Assembly: GCA_013407085.1 (NCBI GenBank)
Contig: JACCGJ010005860.1
Span: 1 to 64,000 of the forward strand
Direction: 5' to 3'
Origin: Atriophallophorus winterbourni
Lineage: Eukaryota > Platyhelminthes > Trematoda > Plagiorchiida > Microphallidae
DNA length: 64,000 bases
Both the position numbers and the translations under genes were made by a program. Shown in pieces: positions 32,355 through 41,135 of the stretch. Numbering within the stretch: position 1 is the first letter of the stretch; every line of letters begins with the position of its first letter. The notes under the pieces are model-generated. The model ran no database searches and was not told where the DNA came from. It was given only the letters and a program-made list of their open reading frames with translations.

Positions 32355-35227
32355 TGCAATCTAGTTTCAAATCTCCGGCCCCTATCATCAATACACCTCT
32401 TTCTACTTCCCCTATCCGCATCCTTCTATTTAACGCGAGATCCATTACTTCTAAAATGTCTGATCTTCAATTTTTCCTATCTACTAACCCGACTGATGTA
32501 GTCTTAATCACTGAAACTTGGACGACTGATGAAGATGCAGACGCACTCCTTTTCCTCCCAAATTATAATATTTTTCGTAAAAATCGGTGCTCCACTCGTG
32601 GTGGTGGTTGCATCATATATATTACTAAGGATATCCCGGCCAAACTTTATTCTTCTTCTACACTGGATGATATTGGTGATTCGGTATGGATCGATATACC
32701 TTCACTGGACGCCCTTTTCGGTTGTATTTACAACCCACCTCCTCCATCTTCACATAATCTTGATAAGATAAAAAATGCTTTTATTGAAGTTTCACTGACC
32801 CCTCATAAAAATAAACTTATAGCTGGTGATTTTAACATGCCTTATACATGCTGGAATTCCCCCCATCTATCTAGAAAATTTTCCTCTTTTTCCGAAGCAA
32901 TCAGCTTACTAGGTTACACTCAAGCAGTAGATAAACCTACAAGGCAATCAAGCCTTCTAGACCTTATTTTCACATTGGGTCCTAATCCTAGTAATGTGCA
33001 AGTCATACCGCCCCTTCTTGGTTGTGATCATAAAATGGTTATGTGCCAACTTCATCTTCATGAAACTCGGACATCCATCAGCACAGATAATGATTGTCTT
33101 TATATTGATCGGATAAAGTTTTCGACTCTAATCAGAAACTCTGATTGGACTGACTTCTTTATATCTCCAGATTTTAATCTTATCTCTTCCATATTTCATA
33201 AAAATCTCTCTAGATGTCTTGTAACTGCATCACTTCATCGAAAGACTAAACCTATTAAACTTGATAAAATAAAACTTCTTGAAAAAAAGATAGCCCGTCT
33301 TTCTGCTTTTGTCAACCACACACCAGACTTTTATTCATTTTTACGTCTCAAGGAACTTCTTAGCTCTTTTACAACAATCAAATTACAATTCATCGAGAAT
33401 CAAGAAAGAATGGCCCTGAACAGTGCTTCGAAGACCAAGTCTTTGAACAGTCTGACGAGATCTCGATATAATCTAAGTAAACATGAAATTTCTACACTCG
33501 TGTTCAACGATGATGGTAGGGAATCATCAACATCAGACTCTTTAGCAATAAGTAAGCTTTTTCTGAACTATTTTAGTCAGTCATTCAATACCAGCGTATA
33601 CCCTGTACTCCCAAATCAAAATATTAATTCAATGTGTATGGATTCCATCTCCTTTAGTTTACAAGAAGTTAGCTCAATGTGTCGGCGAAGCAAAGCTTCT
33701 TACAAGCCTGATATTGTGGGCTTTGTTCCAGCAATCTTGCAACTAAATACGGATGATATACCATTAATTTTATTAAACCTGTTTAATCTTTCTATTAAAT
33801 CTGGTATTTTTCCTCTCGAATGGAAACATTCTGTCATTGTACCTCGGTTTAAAACAGGGAATTTGCACATCGTCACTAATTATCGCCCAATTAATCACAC
33901 ACCTTTTCTCTCTAGGCTATTCGAAAAGTTGATCAAGAACGCATTAATAGCTTACTTGGGCCCAAACGCTTTCTCTCCATTCCAACATGGCTTTTTAAAT
34001 CAAAAGTCCTGCATTACCTGTCAGCTGGAATATTTGGACCATATAACGGCCTCCATAGATCATGGATTAGCTGTACTGACAGTTTTCTTAGACATTACCA
34101 AAGCATTTGATAAGGTTCCTCATTCTCTTCTTCTTCGAAAATTATCATCACTTGGGATTTCCGGATCCCTATTTAATTGGTTCTGCTCATATCTTTCTGA
34201 TCGCACCTTCTCCGTTTCCGTTAATGGCATATCCTCTGAAACACAACCTATACCAAGTGGAGTCATTCAGGGTAGCGTACTAGGTCCCCTCCTTTTTCTT
34301 ATATATATTAATGATGTGCAGGATTTCGTAAAAAACTCAAAGCTTTTTATCTTTGCGGATGATATTAAACTTGTTTTAGCTTTTCCAGCCATAGAGGTAT
34401 CACAGGCTATAGACTCTCTCAACGACGATCTTTCAACCCTTTCAAGTTGGGGCTCACAATGGGGTTTAGAATTCTCAGCTCTGAAGACGCAATTCATGGG
34501 TATACGCTGCTCAATACCCCCCGGTAGTATTATTCTCAACAATACACCACTCGCACCTTCTAACGAAATCAAAGACTTAGGATTTAGATATTCTTCATCT
34601 CTCAATTTCAACGAACAAGTAAGATTTCTCATAGCAAGAGCTAGACAGAATTTTGGTTTGATAAATCAAAAATTCCTCCTTCGTGAAAGTAGACTAAGTC
34701 TATATAAAATGAAAGTATTACCACTTCTTGATTACTGTAATATAGCCTACTCTCACATCGCTAGGCGTGACTGTATTCTCTTAGAAAGCCTTCAACGTAG
34801 AATTAGCAAAATCATGTTAGGCTACTCTAATCCTTCACCTTATAAAGTAAGATGCAATCTACTAGACATTGACCCGCTATGGTTACGCAGAATTCGCCTT
34901 AATCTTTTTCTTTTCTTCCGAATCATCACAGAGCACCAAGTTAAGCTTAGATCTACCATGCGCTTCCAAGATTGCAATCGTTCTGTACGACGTAACCGAA
35001 TGAGGCTATTACATATTCCCCTTACTCGCACTAAAGTTCGACAAAACTTCTTTTTAATTAGGTATGCGCATCTTTGGAATTCTCTTCCACTTCATTTCCG
35101 CATGTGCACATCTGCAGGTAAATTTAAAACACTCGTAGATTCTCTTACTGCTCCATCGCTATGCGAAATTCTGAAAATAAACACTTCTATAGACAATATA
35201 TTTTGTCACGGTATTCCTGGTTATTGA
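32243..35227 (+). CDS. ORF2 of the intact family A LINE: APE endonuclease and reverse transcriptase
   Basis: About 995 codons without a stop. Endonuclease: RILLFNARSI, VLITETW, GDFNMPYTCW, SLLDLIFT and a CDHKMV end, so the Asn, Glu, Asp-Asn and Asp-His positions are all present. RT: YRPINHTPFLSRLFEKLIK, FLDITKAFDKVPH, GVIQGSVLGPLLFLIYIND and FADDIKLVL (about 34350), then a C-terminal domain ending GIPGY. Frame -1 relative to ORF1. The first in-frame ATG (32456) lies inside the endonuclease, so ORF2 is probably reached by frameshift or reinitiation rather than its own AUG. It nicks target DNA and primes cDNA synthesis from it. It looks capable of encoding active protein. Confidence 0.9.
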   Translation, partial: ATPCSTNISIIRSHPVLPRPFPTFKFSPCVSTHLHDVVQSSFKSPAPIINTPLSTSPIRILLFNARSITSKMSDLQFFLSTNPTDVVLITETWTTDEDADALLFLPNYNIFRKNRCSTRGGGCIIYITKDIPAKLYSSSTLDDIGDSVWIDIPSLDALFGCIYNPPPPSSHNLDKIKNAFIEVSLTPHKNKLIAGDFNMPYTCWNSPHLSRKFSSFSEAISLLGYTQAVDKPTRQSSLLDLIFTLGPNPSNVQVIPPLLGCDHKMVMCQLHLHETRTSISTDNDCLYIDRIKFSTLIRNSDWTDFFISPDFNLISSIFHKNLSRCLVTASLHRKTKPIKLDKIKLLEKKIARLSAFVNHTPDFYSFLRLKELLSSFTTIKLQFIENQERMALNSASKTKSLNSLTRSRYNLSKHEISTLVFNDDGRESSTSDSLAISKLFLNYFSQSFNTSVYPVLPNQNINSMCMDSISFSLQEVSSMCRRSKASYKPDIVGFVPAILQLNTDDIPLILLNLFNLSIKSGIFPLEWKHSVIVPRFKTGNLHIVTNYRPINHTPFLSRLFEKLIKNALIAYLGPNAFSPFQHGFLNQKSCITCQLEYLDHITASIDHGLAVLTVFLDITKAFDKVPHSLLLRKLSSLGISGSLFNWFCSYLSDRTFSVSVNGISSETQPIPSGVIQGSVLGPLLFLIYINDVQDFVKNSKLFIFADDIKLVLAFPAIEVSQAIDSLNDDLSTLSSWGSQWGLEFSALKTQFMGIRCSIPPGSIILNNTPLAPSNEIKDLGFRYSSSLNFNEQVRFLIARARQNFGLINQKFLLRESRLSLYKMKVLPLLDYCNIAYSHIARRDCILLESLQRRISKIMLGYSNPSPYKVRCNLLDIDPLWLRRIRLNLFLFFRIITEHQVKLRSTMRFQDCNRSVRRNRMRLLHIPLTRTKVRQNFFLIRYAHLWNSLPLHFRMCTSAGKFKTLVDSLTAPSLCEILKINTSIDNIFCHGIPGY
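32315..32321 (+). promoter_or_regulatory. Candidate -1 ribosomal frameshift site AAATTTT
   Basis: In the ORF1 frame the heptamer reads A AAT TTT (codons TCA AAT TTT), fitting X XXY YYZ. It lies in the ORF1/ORF2 overlap, and a -1 slip enters the ORF2 frame. No downstream stimulatory structure was established. Confidence 0.4.
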
Positions 35228-35299
35228 ACCAGTTGTATGTATTTTGTACACTAGCACACGTATAGAACTGTTCACAATGTCCGAAATACATGGTATTAT

Positions 35300-35700
35300 T
35301 AAGTGTCATGTTACTTAGTGTCTATGTATGTTTCATCTATTTCTACTCTTCCCTCATATCTGTCTAGGCCTGGGCAACCTGACACTATCTTAGCCCATGT
35401 GCAGTCTCTGACTGTGCGGCACTTTGCCTGGATCGGGCTTGTGCTTTCATACATTCATCAAAACCTGGGACTAGTTTTATATGTACCTTTACTTTTTGTA
35501 TCTCTTTAGTCAGGTTACTTAGGGTCTATGTATGTTACATCTATTTCTATTCCCCATTTCATATCTGTCTAGGCCTGGGCAACCTGACAGTATCTTAGTC
35601 AGGTTACTTAGGGTCTATGTATGTTACATCTATTTCTATTCCCCATCTTATATCTGTCTAGGCCTGGGCAACCTGACAGTATCTTAGCCCACGTGCAGTT
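35300..35700 (+). repeat. SINE-like copy plus tandem duplication in the LINE 3' UTR
   Basis: A full SINE-like copy is at 35358-35458. The unit beginning TCAGGTTACTTAGGGTCTATG and running into the SINE head is repeated at about 35508-35595 and 35597-35684. A related start is at 35303 and a fourth partial one at 35813. The unit is about 88 bp. Confidence 0.75.
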
Positions 35701-36395
35701 ATCCTTATCGTTTCAATTCAGGTTTCTATCGTAAACAAATGTCTCTAAAAAAATAGAAACATCTAAAAAAATTATTTTTCTGATTAGCTATTTATAACGC
35801 TGCTGTAGTGTCAGGTTACATAGGGTCTATGCATGTCTCGTCATAGGTTGGGACTTGCATCACATTTTTCTATTTGTCACATTGCCTTCCATGACATTTT
35901 CTATACACCATTATGTATATATCTTATAAATGTCACATTTTTATCCAAACTTGCAAAACAATAAAATCTACCAAAAAATAAAAAAAGTAAAAAAAACCTG
36001 AAAACATTATGTTTTTAATGTACATTCTTATTTTTCAAATGATGAACTATTTTACTTTGATGACCTCTCACCATGATGGTGAAGAGAATATCTTTCATTA
36101 TATTCCAGTGTCTTCGAATACCGAACCATCAGTGAAACTGGCTCGAAATCTATCCGCCCGAGATTTGTTGCATTTGCGATTCACTCTCCTGCAGATAACG
36201 AAAACCCGGCTGGTGAACACATTTTGGCTCGAATCATCGACAATTCTTCAAGAGTATTGGAGTACACAGCGTACCCCACTCCCATGCTTTTAACCACACC
36301 CTCTTTCATCCCCTAGAATTTCTTAGATTTTCTTATTCTGATGGATTTATGTTCACTTTTCCATCCTCTCAACCAATCTCTCCGTAAAAAAACAT

Positions 36396-38455
36396 AAATT
36401 GATGTTGCTTCATCTCTCGATTGGTCTTTCGATCAAGCAGCTGATGTTGAAGATTGTTGGCTGGTGATCCGTAATAACATTTTGACAGTTATTGAGGTGG
36501 CTGTTCCGTTGTCCACACGCCGTCGTAAGGCGAAAGGTCCACCTTGGTTTGATAAGGATATAAGGAAACTTTTGCGGCAACGTCAAAAGCTCTGGTCGAT
36601 ATTCGTAAGTCGGAAAAACGCCACTGACTATGACAACTATCGGCAAGCTAGAAACCTTTGTACGGCATTAAAGCGCAGGAAACGTATGTTGTACGAGCAG
36701 CGTTTGGTTGACGAGTCTACTTGTGCACCAAAACGGCTATTCGCATACATTCGACGCCGCACAAAGGCGTCGCCATATATTCCTAATTTGATAGATACTA
36801 ATGGGGTAGACATTACTGAGGATGGTTTGAAAGCTGAAGCCATGGCTAAGCAGTATGCCTCCGTGTACTGTCTGGAAGACAGTGATCCTCCTTCTGTCTC
36901 TAATAACAGTGAGGTGCTGTCTGATCTTGATGTAGATGTAGAGACTGTTAGACACCTGTTGGAACAGTTAGACACACAATCCGCGCCAGGACCAGACGGT
37001 ATTCATCCGTTGGTTTTACGAGCACTATCAGAAGTGTTGTGCGTTCCGCTGGCCAGGTTGTTTACAAAATCTGTAACATTAGGGGTCTTGCCACAAGAAT
37101 GGAAACAGGGTATTATTAAACCTATGTTTAAGAGTGGGGACCCCAGTAATCCTGCTAATTACAGGCCGGTCACATTGACTTCTGTGATCGGTAAAATTTT
37201 AGAGAAGCTGATCAAAAGGAAATTAGAGCACTTTCTTTTGGAGTGTGGGCGTTGGTGTCCACAACAACATGGATTCACCAAAAATCGCTCATGCGTAAGT
37301 AATCTGCTCCTGGCGCGAGAAAGTTGGTGTGCTTTGACTGATTCTGGTCAAGAGGTCGATGTCATTTTTATCGACTTCAGTAAGGCGTTTGACCGCGTGC
37401 CCCACCGCCGATTGCTCGTCAAGCTGGAGGGTTTGGGTATTCAGGGTTGTCTACTAAAATGGATCGAGGCATTCATCTCAGGGCGGTCAAACCGTGTCGA
37501 GGTGAATGGAGTTTTGTCTTCAGAGATGATAGCAGGCTCCGGAGTGCCGCAGGGATCTGTCCTTGGCCCATTGCTATTCAAAGTTTTCGTGAATGATATT
37601 CCGGACGCGGTAGCGATCGATTGTCTTTTATTCGCGGATGATCTGAAACTGTGGGCCTCTGTCAGTTCCTGCGATGGCCACAAGCAACTGCAACAAGCAG
37701 TTGATGACTTAGTCAGTTGGACACATCGCTGGTCACTGCCTATCAATGAGGACAAGACAGTGGTCATGCGCATAAACTCCGATGACACTGGTGGTGAATA
37801 CTTTATTGGAGGTAAGCCTATTAGAGCGGTGACGGTCGAAAAAGACTTAGGGATTCTGGTTATGGATTCCTTGAAGTCGAAGGCTGACACTTGTCGGAGA
37901 ATAGGCAGCGCTACCAGGATGCTCTGGGCGATTCGGCGTTCCTTTGCGTCCATTACCCCGCAAATGTTCCAGACACTTTTCTCTGTGTACATACGTCCTC
38001 TGTTGGAATATGGGCTACCTGTTGCATTTCCTCAGTCCAAAGGCGAATGCGACTCCTTGGAGAGGGTACAAAGGAGGGGCACTAAGATGGTTTGTGGATT
38101 GCGCCAACTGGCGTACGAGGATAGGAGGAGCTTGCTGAAACTCTACCCCCTAGAGCTTCGAAGGGAAAGATATGATTTGCTCCTGACACGCCGTATTCTT
38201 CTCGGTCAATATGGAGACGAGTTCCTCCAGTACTTCCGATTAGTAGGTGAGTCGAGGACACGTGGACATGACTTTAAGTTGCAGAAGCCTAGAAGGCTGA
38301 AGCTGAGTAATGCGAGCACGCTATCCACGCGGGTGGTGAACACTTGGAACTCTCTACCGAAAGAGCTCCTGTCTCTACCATCTGAACAGCTATTCAAAAG
38401 CGCGTTGGATCAGCATTTGTTGAGACGGATGGACTTGATCCCCGGAGTGATATAG
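36396..38455 (+). CDS. RT-containing ORF2 fragment of family B LINE
   Basis: The frame is open from about 36396 to the TAG at 38453; the first plausible initiation codons are far inside, so the frame is a truncated ORF2. The linker has PPWFDKDIRKLLRQRQKLW. RT: SAPGPDGIHPLVLRALSE, GDPSNPANYRPVTLTSVIGKILE, QHGFTKNRSCVSNLL, FIDFSKAFDRVPHRRLL, GVPQGSVLGPLLFKVFVNDI and FADDLKLW (37630-37655). C-terminal LVMDSLKSKAD, YIRPLLEYG, RVQRRGTKMVCGLR and NTWNSLPKELLSLPS. No internal stop, so the insertion is recent, but without the endonuclease it cannot retrotranspose autonomously. Confidence 0.85.
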
Positions 38456-38575
38456 TGGTGTTCCTCTACTCTCAGGGTTTGCCTTGTCAGCAGAAGTCAC
38501 CCATGTCTATTACTGTGATGAAGCTCAAACGGGATTTTATCCCTTCTGCTTTCGATTCAGAAGAAGAAGAAGAAG
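36396..38575 (+). mobile_element. CR1-like LINE, family B, 5' truncated, (GAA)n tail
   Basis: Inserted into the 3' UTR of the intact family A LINE. It begins within the linker between endonuclease and RT and ends in GAAGAAGAAGAAGA at 38559-38575. ACATA near both ends is a possible short target duplication. Confidence 0.8.
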
Positions 38576-38917
38576 ATACATATATAATTTATTTATCAAT
38601 TTTTTATGACAATTTATTACAATTCACTTCACATTTTCCATAATTACCTTCCATTTATGTTCTCCATGTTTTCCCATCCTTGCAATTCGTAACTTCTGAC
38701 AAAATTTAAATGAAATCTTATTGTTATTTGACATGAAGATTTTTTTCTTACTTTCTGTATATTCGTTTCCATTATTGAACGGAAAAAATGTTTAAAAATC
38801 CCGCTCACTTCGGTCATTTGCACCGTTATATTTTTTCTTTTGCTGTTCCAATTTTGATAAACTGATCATGTATTACATGCCTTGGATATCCAAGAATATA
38901 TATTATTATTATCATAT

Positions 38918-40428
38918 GGTACAGGTCGTTTGGGGCGAAATACTGGCTTGGCTCCTGGACGAAGTTGAAGGACTGCTTGTGTATGCTTGCACTTACCAAG
39001 ATCCTCTTTGAACAGATCGGAAAACCGGTTGACGATTTGATCGATTCTGTTTGAGGGTGCACTGCTGCACTGGATTTGGTTGCACAGAGCATTGATTGGC
39101 TGATCTGCCAGTTGGAGATCTTCGATCCAATCGAGTCCGAGAAGATTCAAGTTCGCTTTGGCGATGTAGCAGGTACATGGTGCTGTTTTCTCTCGGAAAG
39201 ACACACAACACTTCAGTTGCCCGATTAATTTGAGTGATCCACCACAGGCACTGGTTGCAGGCGGACATGTTGAATAGATACGTGGGCTGCCAAGATTTTT
39301 CCAAATTGCTTCGGAGATGATTGTGATGTCCGATGCTGTATCCAGTTGAAGCTGAACGGGTATACCGTTGATCTGGATAGAGATGAACCGCCGTCTCGGA
39401 GATGAACTTACTTGGAATGTTGTTGTGACGCTGAGCGCGTGTCCGCTTGGTGAATGCTTCCAAGGAGTCCTGGGCTTTGATGCAAACCTCTGCTGGTTTT
39501 GCTGCGGCTTTGAAAATGGCCTCGAAATTTTTGGTTTCGACGAAACTTGTTGTTTCGTTCTGGATCTGCAGAATCCTTCTTTGTGGCCTGTGACGTTGCA
39601 CTGACTGCAACGGTGCTGTTTAAAGGGACAATATCGGACATAGTGCCAGGCTCCGCAATGCCAACATGGAGACGGTGGCTTCTTTGCGCTAGAAACTTGT
39701 GGCGAATGCCAATTGCTGTGCTGAACGGCATGGACGGTGTCGGTGCCATGATTCCCATGTTGAATCATTGCCGAATCTCCTTGGAGACGGACCAGTCGTA
39801 GATATTCATCACCAATGGCTTGGAGAGTGAATGAGGGTTCTTCCTCAAGTTTGTTGAGCAGTCGCGTTCGAATATCAGCGAAACGCGGAGATACCAGGCT
39901 GCATATGAATATCAAGGACTTGAACTGGTCGTCTGTGAGGGACCGCAACTTGAAGCGTTCACATTCGCGATTGACAATGCCCATGTGTGTCAGGAAGTCG
40001 TCAGTGTCGTTCATTTTCAGCTTGAGGCACCTGTAGCGAGTGTTGAATAGAGATACATGCTCACCGAAGAGTTCAATCAGTGACTTGATCGTCTCATCAA
40101 AAGTTCTATCCCGAGGATTCTTGGGAAGGATCAGGTTACAGTACTTATCCAGCTCTGCTGGGCCAAGTTTACGTAGCAGCAGCCGGACTTTCCATGCATC
40201 ATCTTGGGCTGAAAAATCAACACGAAAAAGATCTTCATAACGCCTGAACCAAGTTTCAAATGTGACGTTAGCTTCCGGATCATAGGAGAATTCTGCGATG
40301 CTGTTCGCAATTCCGTCAACGGAGGGTGGAATAGCACGAGGTTCTGTGATTGGTACTTGCTTCTGCAGAAGAAGTTCCATTAGCATCATTTGTCGCTCCA
40401 AAAGAATTTCTATCTTGGATTGTTCCAT
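38918..40428 (-). CDS. Gypsy G5 gag and protease, 3' end interrupted by LINE insertion
   Basis: The ATG at 40428 opens MEQSKIEILLERQMMLMELL. The capsid-like region (residues 50-200, FETWFRRYEDLF) is followed by two zinc knuckles: CWHCGAWHYVRYC (near 39660) and CSQCNVTGHKEGFC (near 39605). Protease: LDTASDITII (about 39345). Its active site is DTA where most retropepsins have DTG or DTS, as in some gypsy families. The frame runs to the protease-RT linker (GAKPVFRPKRPVPY, about 38955-38914) and is cut there. The matching half restarts at 31111. The open frame beyond 38917 is LINE tail. Confidence 0.9.
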
Positions 40429-40461
40429 GATTTTGTAACTTGAATAAACCCGTCGCCAAAC

Positions 40462-40833
40462 TGTTACGTTCTTGATATGGAGCTAATAATGCACCGGATA
40501 TGCTTTCCACAATATTGCCCAACCGACTATTGAGAGAGAAGACCAAAGCTTCAGAGAAGTTCGTATGGGAGCTCACTTCCAATAATAACAAACATGGTTT
40601 ACTCATCCATATATATAGGCTGAGAATGTAAAAGGAAATGACCTTGGAAAATAGCACATTAAAACCGTGTCAAGGACTCGATGGACCAATCAGAATAAAG
40701 GGCGAATATGATCAAATTATAAACGTTATGATCAAATTATAATCATGTATTTCGCGCCAAATAATTCAAATCTATGTTGACATATTGTCAATATAGAGCC
40801 GTAATATCTTCAAAGATATTGAGTTTTTGGGGA
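40462..40833 (-). repeat. 5' LTR of gypsy G5
   Basis: 372-bp partner of 28061-28432. Next to it inside the element is the candidate primer site TTTGGCGACGGG, and gag starts at 40428. Confidence 0.9.
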
Positions 40834-40872
40834 CACTTTGCCTGGATCAGGCTTGTGCTTTCATACCATACT
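40834..40872 (+). mobile_element. SINE-like repeat, 3' part only
   Basis: CACTTTGCCTGGATCAGGCT and the TTTCATACCATAC tail directly abut the outer end of the gypsy 5' LTR; the SINE head is missing. Confidence 0.7.
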
Positions 40873-41135
40873 ATACTTATCTCCTTTCTTTCCGTTTGGT
40901 TCTTCATGATGATGTTCGAGTGTTATTTTTCGTACATCTAACGAAATGCTATTTTGGTCACTGTCTATCAAAAACCCAAAATTAATGATCTCTCTAGCTC
41001 TGTTGGTCCTCTCTTCTCTCTCAATCTTGGACAGCGTTACACCATCACAGCCCATAGGTAAACAATTTTTCATTATACATAAACATTTCACTTTCACACA
41101 TCTTGTACGCTAATTCCTGGTTATTTTTATTACAG

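Larger units (their letters stand above)
31116..38912 (+). mobile_element. Family A CR1/Jockey-like LINE, coding-intact copy 4, with a nested LINE in its 3' UTR
   Basis: Very short 5' leader, ORF1 (31143-32354), ORF2 (to 35227), then a 3' UTR split by SINE-like repeats (35300-35700) and a second LINE (36396-38575). The UTR resumes at 38576 and ends with the family signature TGATCATG...ATGCCTTGGATATCCAAGAA and an ATT-rich tail at 38895-38912. Homology of 36060-36280 and 38600-38912 to the 3' UTR of copies 1 and 2 shows that both parts belong to one element. Confidence 0.9.
28061..40833 (-). mobile_element. Ty3/gypsy element G5 carrying nested LINEs
   Basis: Two near-identical LTRs bound a minus-strand gag-pol. 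About 7.8 kb in the middle is a LINE insertion (31116-38912), so the element itself is roughly 5 kb. Candidate primer site inside the 5' LTR: TTTGGCGACGGG on the minus strand near 40446-40461. A purine-rich stretch (AAAAAGGGAGG) lies next to the 3' LTR near 28455-28465. No matching target duplication is visible outside the LTRs: left is RTE sequence, right is a truncated SINE. Confidence 0.9.

Noticed and set aside
36464..36466. GTG start for the family B ORF
   Set aside because: The homologous reading frame is open further upstream to the truncation point, so no initiation codon is implied.
40900..41057. Possible first EAPP exon ending CCCATAG before GTAAAC
   Set aside because: The phase could fit, but the translation is low-complexity and has no clear start Met or homology; left out of the gene model.
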